A stretch of DNA of 64,000 nucleotides from Planktomarina sp. (GTDB taxonomy: Bacteria > Pseudomonadota > Alphaproteobacteria > Rhodobacterales > Rhodobacteraceae), in assembly GCA_017856985.1 (NCBI GenBank), contig JAFMEA010000003.1, forward strand, positions 19,267 to 83,266, read 5' to 3'. A program made the translations under genes and the position numbers. Positions 49,140 through 57,522 of this stretch are shown here, in pieces (position 1 is the first letter of the stretch; each line of letters begins with the position of its first letter). The notes beneath the pieces are model-generated. The model was not told the DNA's origin. It did not search any database and saw only the letters and a list, made by a program, of their open reading frames with translations.

Positions 49140-50129
49140 TTATTTCAAAGCGGCGTTTGTAATGACATGACTCCAAGCACCACTAGGCATTTTAGTAATC
49201 ACTGGATCTGAACCACCAGTCATAAGACTAGAAACTGTGCGATTAAAGTCCGCCTCTGAGAGCGCACCATTGCTACCAGCTGTGAGTTTGGCAATTTCAC
49301 CCATTTGAATAGTATTAAGATCAAGTCTTTGTGACCCAGAATCGTCGTTATCTACAACAATTTGAGCCGCTTCAGCTGTGTTATTCTCAGCGTATTTCCA
49401 ACCCTTCATAGATGCTCTCACGAACCTTACCATTCTATCAACAAATGCCGGATCAGATAAATTTTCTTCCTTGACATAAAGTCCATCTTCTAACGTTGCT
49501 ACGCCCTCATCTTCATACCTAAATACCGTTAGATCCTCAGGCTTGAGGCCTGCATCCAAAATCTGCCAATATTCATTGTAAGACATTGCCGAAACGCAGT
49601 TTGCGTCACCTGTTGTCAGGGGCAAAATATCCCAACCTTGCCTAAATACAGAAACGCCACCAGCACTTCCGTCTGTAGCTAGGCCTAGTTTATTCATCCA
49701 ACTTAAGAACGGCCATTCATTTCCAAAATACCAAACATAAAGGTTCTTACCTTTTAAATCAGCAACAGAATTAACACCTCGGTCTTTTCGACAAACCAAC
49801 ATCATTCCTGATCCAGCGAAAGGCTGCGCTATGTTAACGTTTGCAAAACCTTGCTCACGTGCCGCTAAAGCCGAAGGCATCCAGTCTACAGCAACATCTG
49901 CACCACCACCGGCAAGTACACTCATAGGACCAATGTCAGGACCACCAGCTTTTATAGTTACATTAAGGCCCTCTGCCTCGTAAAAGCCTTTATCTTGAGC
50001 AACGTAATATCCAGCGAATTGAGTTTGAGTTACCCACTTTAATTGGACGGTCACATTATCTGCCGCAGAAACAATCGAAGCGCATAACGCAACTATCGCA
50101 CCGACAGTAAAAGTTAAAAATTTAAACAT
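49140..50129 (-). CDS. NMT1/THI5-type ABC transporter substrate-binding protein (putative pyrimidine uptake)
   Basis: Periplasmic binding protein of 329 aa with signal peptide ending CASIVSA before ADNVTVQ. The mature N-terminus VQLKWVTQTQFAGYYVAQDK is the NMT1/THI5-like hallmark (hydroxymethylpyrimidine- or riboflavin-type ligands), followed by GPDIGPMSVLAGGGADVAVDW. It ends an operon containing dihydropyrimidinase and N-carbamoyl amidohydrolase genes, so a pyrimidine base, dihydropyrimidine or hydantoin is the likely ligand. It lies 49 bp after the permease gene and just before a strong terminator. Confidence 0.88.
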   Translation of the reverse strand: MFKFLTFTVGAIVALCASIVSAADNVTVQLKWVTQTQFAGYYVAQDKGFYEAEGLNVTIKAGGPDIGPMSVLAGGGADVAVDWMPSALAAREQGFANVNIAQPFAGSGMMLVCRKDRGVNSVADLKGKNLYVWYFGNEWPFLSWMNKLGLATDGSAGGVSVFRQGWDILPLTTGDANCVSAMSYNEYWQILDAGLKPEDLTVFRYEDEGVATLEDGLYVKEENLSDPAFVDRMVRFVRASMKGWKYAENNTAEAAQIVVDNDDSGSQRLDLNTIQMGEIAKLTAGSNGALSEADFNRTVSSLMTGGSDPVITKMPSGAWSHVITNAALK

Positions 50130-50178
50130 ATTATTACTCCCTAAGTTGAATTTTTAAAATTGAAGCAAGTACCTCTAC

Positions 50179-51015
50179 CTACCTTTGCGACGGGTGCCAA
50201 AAAGTTATCCACTTTTCTAGCAAAACGACTCCCCCATAAAACAACGACCCCGCCATCGCCGCTACTGTTATTTCTGCCCAGACCATATCTAAAGCAAAAC
50301 GAGGGGCTTCCGTGGATATTCTGAATCCCATACCCCTAATAGGGGACCCAAAAAACTCTGCAACAATCGCTCCTATTAAAGCTAGCGTTGTGCAAATCTT
50401 AAGTCCATTAAAAATAAAGGGCATGGCTGTTGAAAGCCTTAATTTAAACAATGTCTGTAGATAACTGGCATTATATGTTTGCATCAGGTCTCTATGAATT
50501 TTATCTGACATTTTCATTCCCTGAATAGTATTTACTAAAATTGGGAAGAAGACCATCACTGCAACCACTGCCGCTTTTGATTGCCAACCATACCCGTACC
50601 ACATAACGAGAATCGGAGCGATCCCAATTATTGGCATTGCAGCTAAAAAATTCCCAATCGGCAATACACCACGCTCAAAAAACTTAAACTTGTCTGCGAT
50701 CAGGCTAACAGTGAAAGCTACCAAACAGCCTATTATATAGCCAGATAATGCTCCCTTGATCGCAGTTTGAACAAAATCTCCCCACAGGATGGGTATGCTT
50801 GAGATAAATTTATAATAAATGGCTGAGGGTGGTGGCAAAATTATTGGGCTTACTTCAAAGTAAACTACGCTTGCCTGCCAAACGAGTATAACGCTGCCAC
50901 CAAACAATATTGGAGGAAATAGATTTAATAGTTTTCGTTCCTTTTGACGCGCAATCCAAATATTTGCCGACCAAGCTAAAATCCAAAAAACTATCGTTCC
51001 CCAAAAAAATACCAT
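50179..51015 (-). CDS. ABC transporter permease (SsuC/TauC-like), second subunit
   Basis: Inner-membrane permease of 278 aa from the nitrate/sulfonate/taurine/pyrimidine group. Coupling-loop region GMKMSDKIHRDLMQTYNASY with TLFKLRLSTAMPFIFNGLKI, and the C-terminal segment GAIVAEFFGSPIRGMGFRIS. The start codon shares one base with the stop of the preceding permease (TAATG). An N-terminal hydrophobic stretch rich in Trp and Phe precedes the usual core. It pairs with the next gene product to form the membrane channel. Confidence 0.9.
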   Translation of the reverse strand: MVFFWGTIVFWILAWSANIWIARQKERKLLNLFPPILFGGSVILVWQASVVYFEVSPIILPPPSAIYYKFISSIPILWGDFVQTAIKGALSGYIIGCLVAFTVSLIADKFKFFERGVLPIGNFLAAMPIIGIAPILVMWYGYGWQSKAAVVAVMVFFPILVNTIQGMKMSDKIHRDLMQTYNASYLQTLFKLRLSTAMPFIFNGLKICTTLALIGAIVAEFFGSPIRGMGFRISTEAPRFALDMVWAEITVAAMAGSLFYGGVVLLEKWITFWHPSQR

Positions 51016-51905
51016 TATAACTCCAACGCCATTCTTTTAAGTACAACCCTTTGAATAACACTTATGATAGCAATCAGAGAGCCAGCAAGTATTGCCGCAG
51101 AAAATAAACCACTCCAAATATGTAAAGTGTTCCCAAAAGTGCTACCCGAAAGCATTCTAAAGCCGAGTCCACTACCACCACCAGACGGTAACTCACCAAC
51201 AATGGCACCAACTAGTGACGCAGCCATTCCTAGTTTTAACGATGTAAAAAGATAAGGCGTTGATCTTGGCGCTCTTAACTTAAATAGAATTTGCGTTTTA
51301 GATGCAGACCAAGTTTTCATTTGGTCAATTTCTAATTGTTCGGGACTTTTGAGGCCTTTGACCATGCCAACGACCACCGGAAAGAAGGAAAGGTACATTG
51401 AAATAATTATAATTGGCAAGAGCCCACCGAAACCTAAGGATCCAAGCGCAACCACAATCATTGGTGCGATAGCAAGTATTGGGATGGTTTGACTAGTAAT
51501 AATCCACGGCATGACGCTCATTGCTGTAGCTCTATTGTACACGATTCCAAGCGCCAATAAAATTCCAAGACCTGTCCCAAAGGCAAACCCATAAATCGTC
51601 TCATAAAACGTGATTAACCCGTGATAAACTAAAGATCTTTTTGAGGTTACTTTTTTATTTACTGTTGTATCCCAGATCTCTCTTACAACTTGATGGGGCG
51701 CGGGTAACTTTGGTCGCTTTTGTGACCAAGTATTACTAACTAATTCCGTCGTTGTTAATGTAATGGAGTTTCTTTTGGCTTTATCATATTCCCATGGTGC
51801 ATTCAAAACGACAGAGAACCCATACCAAGCTATAACGATCAAAGTTAAAATGCAGACTACCGGCAGTACTTTATTATCTGAGCCTATCCGTGAGCCTTTA
51901 CTCAT
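51015..51905 (-). CDS. ABC transporter permease (SsuC/TauC-like), first subunit
   Basis: Inner-membrane permease of 296 aa, the heterodimer partner of the previous subunit. It has a coupling loop VKGLKSPEQLEIDQMKTWSA with ILFKLRAPRSTPYLFTSLKL, and GAIVGELPSGGGSGLGFRML. I set the start at the ATG at 51905, which overlaps the ATPase stop by eight bases (ATGAGTAA); the frame extends further upstream but only inside the ATPase gene. A roughly 70-residue periplasmic segment between helix 1 and helix 2 is longer than in typical family members. Confidence 0.88.
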   Translation of the reverse strand: MSKGSRIGSDNKVLPVVCILTLIVIAWYGFSVVLNAPWEYDKAKRNSITLTTTELVSNTWSQKRPKLPAPHQVVREIWDTTVNKKVTSKRSLVYHGLITFYETIYGFAFGTGLGILLALGIVYNRATAMSVMPWIITSQTIPILAIAPMIVVALGSLGFGGLLPIIIISMYLSFFPVVVGMVKGLKSPEQLEIDQMKTWSASKTQILFKLRAPRSTPYLFTSLKLGMAASLVGAIVGELPSGGGSGLGFRMLSGSTFGNTLHIWSGLFSAAILAGSLIAIISVIQRVVLKRMALEL

Positions 51906-52677
51906 TACTGTGGCCTGCCCGTAATCCTTCTCGAACTCTCTGAGATATTTCAGTAAACTCCTTAGAGTCCCTAATCTCAAGAGGCCTTTCTGAAGGTAAA
52001 TTGCTGTCTATTATGTCTACAATTCGTCCTGGCCGTGGCGACATCACAACAATCTTTGTCGACAGGTATACTGCCTCAGGTATGGAGTGGGTTACAAAAC
52101 AAATGGTTTTGTTTGTCGACTTCCACAACTCCAACAGTTGTTCATTCAAATTATCGCGTACTATTTCATCCAGGGCCCCAAATGGCTCATCCATCAAAAG
52201 TAAATCAGCATCAAACGCGAGGGCTCTTGCAATGCTAGCCCTTTGCTGCATACCTCCAGATAGTTGCCAAGGGAATTTTTTTTCGAAACCCGTTAGCTCC
52301 ACCAAATCCAGAACTTTCTGCACCCTTTTAACCTGTTCCTCCTTAGAATAACCCATAATCTCTAAAGGCAACTTTACGTTTGCCGCGATGTTACGCCAAG
52401 GATATAAACCAGCCGCCTGAAAAACATAGCCATATGCTCGAGACTCTCGGGCCTGCCTTGGACTGACGCCATTTACAGCTACGTCACCATCAGTCGGCTC
52501 ATCAAGGTCCGCCAGAACCCGTAACAAAGTTGTTTTTCCACAACCTGACGGTCCAATGAAAGATACAAAATCACCCTTGTTAATTTTTAAATTAACATTT
52601 TTTAGAGCGTGGACAGGTCCATCATTTGTCTCAAATGTTAGGTCTAAGTTCGAAACTTTTATTACTTCAGACTGCAA
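51898..52677 (-). CDS. ABC transporter ATP-binding protein (NrtD/SsuB/TauB type)
   Basis: Cytoplasmic ATPase of 259 aa. Walker A GPSGCGKTT, Q-loop VFQAAGLYPW, signature LSGGMQQRASIARAL, Walker B LLLMDEPFGALDE and H-loop FVTHSIPEAVYLS are all intact. The MQQR signature and the DEPFGALD motif mark the nitrate/sulfonate/pyrimidine group. It lies 21 bp after hydA and overlaps the first permease gene, tying transport to ring opening in one transcript. Confidence 0.93.
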   Translation of the reverse strand: MQSEVIKVSNLDLTFETNDGPVHALKNVNLKINKGDFVSFIGPSGCGKTTLLRVLADLDEPTDGDVAVNGVSPRQARESRAYGYVFQAAGLYPWRNIAANVKLPLEIMGYSKEEQVKRVQKVLDLVELTGFEKKFPWQLSGGMQQRASIARALAFDADLLLMDEPFGALDEIVRDNLNEQLLELWKSTNKTICFVTHSIPEAVYLSTKIVVMSPRPGRIVDIIDSNLPSERPLEIRDSKEFTEISQRVREGLRAGHSNE

Positions 52678-52698
52678 AAGAACAACCTCTCATAGCAC

Positions 52699-54159
52699 TT
52701 ATATTCCGGCAGGAATATTTAAAGGATCTCTCTCTATACGACGCGGAGAATTTAGCATTTTCCATTTACTAAGGGCAGAATGTGCAGAAGGAAATGCCGG
52801 TCTTGGAATAAACCTGCCTCTGCCAGGCTGTGGTTGACTATTTTGGCCCCAAGCCCAAATCACTTCACCGCGATTAAGTGTATATCTTGACTGTGCCTTA
52901 ACTTTAAAGCCTTCAAAAACATTATAATCCAAAACAGAGTGGTGGTTAGCCGGGCTAATGACTTTACTAATTTTTGGATCCCAAACCACAATATCAGCGT
53001 CAGCACCCTCAACAATGGCCCCTTTTTTTGGATAAATATTCAAAATTTTCGCAATATTTGTTGAGGTGGCAGCTACAAACTCCTCTGGTGTAAGCCGGCC
53101 AGTCTCAACTCCTTCAGTCCACAAGACCGCCAGACGTTCCTCCAAACCATTTGAACCGTTCGGTATAATCCGAAAATCATCCCGCCCTGCTCGTTTTTGA
53201 GCGGTATTGAAGGCCGCATGATCTGTGGCAACAACTTGTAATGAACCTGACTGAAGTCCGGCCCAAAGACTATCTTGATGGTCTTTTGACCTAAATGGAG
53301 GCGACATCACCCGTCGCGCCGCATGGTCCCAATCTTTATTAAAATACTCACTTTCATCGAGCGTCAAAAACTGGATAAGAGGTTCTCCATAGACCCGCAT
53401 CCCCTTCTGTCTCGCACGTCGTATTGCCTCATGTGTTTGCTCACATGAAACGTGCACAATGTATAAAGGTACACCGGCAGTATCAGCTATTGTTATCGCT
53501 CGATTTGCCGCTTCGCCCTCTAATTCTGGTGGACGAGAAAACGCGTGTCCCTCGGGACCCGTAATTCCTTGGTCAAAATATTTTTGCTGCAATTCTGCCA
53601 CTAAGTCGCCATTCTCAGCGTGAACCATAGGTAAGGCACCCAACTCTGCGCAACGTTTGAAACTAGCAAACATTTCATCATCCTCAATCATCAGCGCGCC
53701 CTTATACGCCATAAAATGTTTGAACGAATTAACACCCATTTCGACTGCGTCTTTCATTTCATTGAATACGTTCTCGTCCCAGCCAGTGATTGCCATATGG
53801 TATCCCACATCACTACAAATCTGTGGCGCTGATTTTCTGTGCCACTCGTTTATGGCATTTTTAATAGAGCCATCAGCACCCGGAAGACAAAAATCGACAA
53901 TCATTGTAGTTCCACCTGCAGCAGCGGCCCAGGTACCTGATTCAAAAGTCTCAGCGGCCGTCGTACCCATAAATGGCATTTCAAGATGAGTGTGAGGATC
54001 AATTCCACCAGGAATTACGTAGGCCCCCTCTGCATCAATATATTCATCACCCTTAAGATCTTCACCGATCTGCTTGATGATTTCACCTTCAATCAAAATG
54101 TCAGCACGCCAAGCCCTATCCGCCGTACAAACCGTCCCACCCTTAATGACTTTGGTCAT
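52699..54159 (-). CDS. hydA: Dihydropyrimidinase / D-hydantoinase
   Basis: Zinc-dependent cyclic amidohydrolase of 486 aa opening 5,6-dihydrouracil or dihydrothymine (or 5-substituted hydantoins) to N-carbamoyl-beta-amino acids. Metal ligands: PGGIDPHTHLEMP (two His), the carboxylated Lys in NSFKHFMAYKGAL, and His in MVHAENGD, IVHVSCEQT and the Asp in VATDHAAFN. Length is that of the family (460-490 aa). It sits between the amidohydrolase and the transporter genes. Whether physiological substrates are pyrimidines rather than hydantoins is inferred from the linked preTA and rutR. Confidence 0.93.
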   Translation of the reverse strand: MTKVIKGGTVCTADRAWRADILIEGEIIKQIGEDLKGDEYIDAEGAYVIPGGIDPHTHLEMPFMGTTAAETFESGTWAAAAGGTTMIVDFCLPGADGSIKNAINEWHRKSAPQICSDVGYHMAITGWDENVFNEMKDAVEMGVNSFKHFMAYKGALMIEDDEMFASFKRCAELGALPMVHAENGDLVAELQQKYFDQGITGPEGHAFSRPPELEGEAANRAITIADTAGVPLYIVHVSCEQTHEAIRRARQKGMRVYGEPLIQFLTLDESEYFNKDWDHAARRVMSPPFRSKDHQDSLWAGLQSGSLQVVATDHAAFNTAQKRAGRDDFRIIPNGSNGLEERLAVLWTEGVETGRLTPEEFVAATSTNIAKILNIYPKKGAIVEGADADIVVWDPKISKVISPANHHSVLDYNVFEGFKVKAQSRYTLNRGEVIWAWGQNSQPQPGRGRFIPRPAFPSAHSALSKWKMLNSPRRIERDPLNIPAGI

Positions 54160-54215
54160 TGTAAGATTCCCCCTTTTTTTTAAAGATCACAGTCAAAGTG
54201 ATCATATATCGTCTA

Positions 54216-55475
54216 TCACCCAACAACCTCTGCCATTTCCAGTACTGCGTGTAACAAAACATCTGCGCCAGCAGTGGCCCATTCCTGTGATATTTCCTCT
54301 GCCTCGTTGTGGCTCAAACCATCTACACAAGGACACATTACCATAGCAGTGGGAGCAGACTTATTTATCCAACACGCATCATGACCAGCACCAGATATTA
54401 AATCCATATGAGAATATCCCAAACGCTCAGCAGCTTTACGTACAGCACCCACACAACCTTCGTCAAACTTAACCGGATCAAATCCACCCACTTTTTCAAA
54501 TGACACTTCTAGGCCCATTTCTACACAGATTTTGCGAGCACCATCTTCCAATCGTGCCTCCATGTCAGCGATTACAGCAACATCTGGAGAACGGAAATCA
54601 ATCGTAAATACCGCGTTACCTGGAATTACGTTGCGACTATTTGGAGAAATATCAATATGCCCTGCAGCACCAACTGCATGGGGCTTGTGCGACCACGCAA
54701 TTTCATCAACCAACTCTAGAACACGTGCCATTCCAAGACCCGCATTTTTACGCATTGGCATAGGGGTGGAACCAGTATGGCTCTCCTTGCCTGAGATTGT
54801 AACCTGGGTCCAAGACAATCCTTGACCATGGGTTACAACACCAATCATCTTGCCTTCAGCCTCCAGAATAGGGCCCTGCTCAATATGTAGCTCAAAAAAA
54901 GCATGCATCTCTCTGGTGCCGACAGCCTCCTCACCCTTCCATCCAATTCGTTCAAGTTCATTTCCAAACTTTAAACCAGCCGCATCAGTTCGATCGTAAG
55001 CCCAGTCCTGAGTGTGCATTCCCGCAAAGACCCCTGATGAAAGCATTGGGGGGGCAAACCGGGTGCCTTCCTCATTTGTCCAATTAGTAACAACGATTGG
55101 ATGTTTTGTTTTTATATTAAGGTCATTTAGCGTACGCAGAATTTCTAATCCCCCAAGGACACCCAAGACCCCATCGTATTTGCCACCTGTCGGCTGGGTA
55201 TCAAGGTGAGACCCCACATATACTGGTAAAGACGTGCTATCAGTGCCAGGACGGTGAGCAAACATATTGCCCATCTGGTCTAAGCCCATTTCGCAACCTG
55301 CTGCACGGCACCAGGTTTCAAAAAGAGCACGACCTTCTGCGTCTTCATTTGTGAGTGTTTGTCTGTTATTGCCACCCGCAATTCCAGGACCAATCTTGGC
55401 CATTTCCATGAGGCTCTCCCAGAGACGGGACCCATCAATTTTAAGGTTTTCACCAGCCGCCGCGACTGTATTCAT
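54216..55475 (-). CDS. M20-family N-carbamoyl amidohydrolase (beta-ureidopropionase / HyuC type)
   Basis: Binuclear-metal amidohydrolase of 419 aa, cleaving N-carbamoyl-beta-alanine or N-carbamoyl-beta-aminoisobutyrate to the amino acid, CO2 and ammonia. Ligands: VGSHLDTQPTGGKYDG (His, Asp), NWTNEEGTRFAPPM (Glu), ELHIEQGP (His) and GAGHDACWI (His). The lid-domain substrate Arg is probably in NSRNVIPG. First gene of the long operon: a RutR-like site lies 21 bp upstream of its ATG, with GGGAG between. It could instead be an allantoate or L-carbamoylase, but the context favours pyrimidine catabolism. Confidence 0.9.
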   Translation of the reverse strand: MNTVAAAGENLKIDGSRLWESLMEMAKIGPGIAGGNNRQTLTNEDAEGRALFETWCRAAGCEMGLDQMGNMFAHRPGTDSTSLPVYVGSHLDTQPTGGKYDGVLGVLGGLEILRTLNDLNIKTKHPIVVTNWTNEEGTRFAPPMLSSGVFAGMHTQDWAYDRTDAAGLKFGNELERIGWKGEEAVGTREMHAFFELHIEQGPILEAEGKMIGVVTHGQGLSWTQVTISGKESHTGSTPMPMRKNAGLGMARVLELVDEIAWSHKPHAVGAAGHIDISPNSRNVIPGNAVFTIDFRSPDVAVIADMEARLEDGARKICVEMGLEVSFEKVGGFDPVKFDEGCVGAVRKAAERLGYSHMDLISGAGHDACWINKSAPTAMVMCPCVDGLSHNEAEEISQEWATAGADVLLHAVLEMAEVVG

Positions 55476-55495
55476 TTATTTCTCCCAAAAAATGT

Positions 55496-55511
55496 TTGAC
55501 CGTTTGGTAAA
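55496..55511. promoter_or_regulatory. RutR-like operator upstream of the amidohydrolase-hydA-transporter operon
   Basis: TTGACCGTTTGGTAAA matches the E. coli RutR operator TTGACCAnnTGGTCAA at 12 of 14 specified positions with identical spacing. It lies 21-36 bp upstream of the amidohydrolase start, in the intergenic region shared with the divergent rutR-like gene, where it could control both. A related site precedes preT. Confidence 0.7.
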
Positions 55512-55609
55512 ATTGACGCTAACAGACGGGACACTTCAGTCAAGAAATTGCTTAGCATTAACAAACAAAAAACAAAATTATCTGAATGGTAGTAGAAAAG
55601 AACATCTGA

Positions 55610-56215
55610 ATGACGGAATATGCAACGACAAGAATCCAACGAAAAAATCAGGCGCTCATTTTTGAGGCAGCATTGGACGTATTTTCCTCATTTGGTTTTC
55701 GTGGAGCAACTTTGGACCAAATTGCCTCTACTGCTGGGATTAGCAAACCCAACCTTCTGTATTATTATCCCTCAAAGGAGGCTATTCATTCCGCTGTATT
55801 AACCAAACTCTTACATACTTGGCTCGCGCCACTGAGAGAAATAGATGAGAATGGCGATCCCATTGAAGAAATACTACTTTACGTAATTAATAAATTGCAC
55901 GCCGCTCGCGACTTACCCAGAGAGAGTCGTCTTTTTGCCAATGAAATAGTGCAAGGCGCGCCACGGATAAAATCTATTTTAGAGACTGATCTGCGCCATC
56001 TAGTTGAAGACAAGGTAAAAATATTAAGTAAATGGATTAAGCAAGGGCGACTGGCTAAGATCGATCCCTACCACCTCATCTTCTCTATTTGGTCTCTGAC
56101 CCAACATTATGCAGATTTTGACGTCCAGGTTCAGGCTGTCACGGGCCATGAGACCTCGTTTGATGAAGCAGAGGTATTTCTTAACCACCTATACAGGCGG
56201 ATGCTGGCTCCCTGA
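55610..56215 (+). CDS. rutR: TetR-family regulator of pyrimidine catabolism, RutR-like
   Basis: A 201-aa repressor. The N-terminal TetR HTH (ALDVFSSFGFRGATLDQIAS, then TAGISKPNLLYYYPSKEAI) closely resembles RutR, as does the C-terminal dimer/ligand domain with LPRESRLFANEIVQGAPRI and FSIWSLTQHYADFDVQVQAV. RutR of E. coli binds uracil or thymine, which releases it from DNA. The gene lies between the two minus-strand catabolic units: it is divergent from the amidohydrolase gene and ends immediately beside the preA stop. Operator-like sites before both units fit this role. Confidence 0.88.
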   Translation: MTEYATTRIQRKNQALIFEAALDVFSSFGFRGATLDQIASTAGISKPNLLYYYPSKEAIHSAVLTKLLHTWLAPLREIDENGDPIEEILLYVINKLHAARDLPRESRLFANEIVQGAPRIKSILETDLRHLVEDKVKILSKWIKQGRLAKIDPYHLIFSIWSLTQHYADFDVQVQAVTGHETSFDEAEVFLNHLYRRMLAP

Positions 56216-57520
56216 TTATTCTGCAGCCTCGACGCTAGGGTTGTTGGGGTGTGTAGTCCAGTTGGCATAATCAGCCGACACAGTTTTACCAGTACGTGGA
56301 TCAACCGTCCCCGTTTCTTGCTCCACCATAGTGATACAATTTTCTACAGGACATACCTCAACACATAGATTACACGCCACGCATTCTGCATCAATCACCG
56401 TGAACGTGCGGTCATCTGACATAGCAATCGCTTGGTGAGATGTATCTTCGCAAGCAGCATAGCAACGGCCACAGCTGATACAGTCAGCTTGGTTAATTTC
56501 AGCTTTAGCAATATAATTGAGGTTTAAATTTTTCCAGTCAGTTGTATTTGGGATCGCAGCACCCATAAAGTCTTGAATTGTGGAATGGCCCTTTTCATCC
56601 ATCCACTGAGAAAGACCAGTGATCATTTCTTGGACAACTTTGAAGCCATACGTCATCGCCGCAGTGCAAACCTGCACATTCCCACAGCCCAGAGTGATAT
56701 ATTCGGCGGCATCACGCCATGTCGTCACGCCACCAATACCTGATATAGGCAGTCCAGCAGTTTCTGGCGCACGTGCTATTTCCGAGACCATCGACATCGC
56801 AATCGGTTTGACTGCAGGGCCACAGTATCCGCCGTGCGAGCCCTTGCCATCGATTGAAGGCTCCGGGCTCATAGAATCTAAATTAACAGATATAATTGAA
56901 TTTATAGTGTTGATTAGAGATACCGCGTCAGCACCACCGCGCTTTGCCGCCGCCGCCGGTAAGCGTACATCAGTAATATTTGGCGTTAACTTTACGATGA
57001 CGGGTTTGGAGTAATACTGCTTACACCAACGTGTCACCATTTCGATATACTCAGGCACTTGGCCAACCGCAGCACCCATGCCGCGTTCCGACATACCATG
57101 CGGGCAGCCAAAATTAAGCTCTATCCCGTCGGCACCCGTCGCCTCTACTTTAGACAGGATGTCCTTCCATGCTTGTTCCTCACAGGGTACCATAATTGAT
57201 ACAACCATCGCGTGATCGGGGTAGTCTCTCTTTACACGGGTTATTTCTTCAAGGTTGATCTCTAAAGATCTATCCGTAATGAGCTCAATATTGTTTAAAC
57301 CAAGCACACGGCGGTCAGCTCCGTGGATTACGCCGTAACGCGGACCATTTACATTCACGACAGGCGGGCCTTCAGCACCTAGTGTTTTCCAAACCACGCC
57401 ACCCCAGCCAGCTTCAAAGGCGCGGCGGACATTATATTCTTTATCTGTAGGGGGTGCTGACGCCAGCCAAAATGGATTTGGGCTTTTGATACCTAAGAAA
57501 TCTGTTGTTAGATCAGCCAT
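56216..57520 (-). CDS. preA: NAD-dependent dihydropyrimidine dehydrogenase subunit PreA
   Basis: FMN-binding TIM-barrel subunit, 434 aa, that reduces uracil or thymine to the dihydro form. The N-terminus FLGIKSPNPFWLASAPPTD and the substrate loop LNFGCPHGMSERGMGAAVGQ match PreA and eukaryotic DPD. The C-terminus carries two 4Fe-4S ferredoxin motifs, CISCGRCYAACEDTSHQ and CVACNLCVEVCPVENC, which pass electrons from PreT. It is 2 bp downstream of preT. Its stop abuts the convergent rutR stop with no spacer. Confidence 0.95.
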   Translation of the reverse strand: MADLTTDFLGIKSPNPFWLASAPPTDKEYNVRRAFEAGWGGVVWKTLGAEGPPVVNVNGPRYGVIHGADRRVLGLNNIELITDRSLEINLEEITRVKRDYPDHAMVVSIMVPCEEQAWKDILSKVEATGADGIELNFGCPHGMSERGMGAAVGQVPEYIEMVTRWCKQYYSKPVIVKLTPNITDVRLPAAAAKRGGADAVSLINTINSIISVNLDSMSPEPSIDGKGSHGGYCGPAVKPIAMSMVSEIARAPETAGLPISGIGGVTTWRDAAEYITLGCGNVQVCTAAMTYGFKVVQEMITGLSQWMDEKGHSTIQDFMGAAIPNTTDWKNLNLNYIAKAEINQADCISCGRCYAACEDTSHQAIAMSDDRTFTVIDAECVACNLCVEVCPVENCITMVEQETGTVDPRTGKTVSADYANWTTHPNNPSVEAAE

Positions 57521-57522
57521 TA

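Noticed and set aside
54190..54208. GATCAC / GTGATC dyad upstream of hydA
   Set aside because: Does not resemble the RutR-like sites and lies inside the operon; on the coding strand it is followed by A-rich rather than T-rich sequence, so it is not a terminator.
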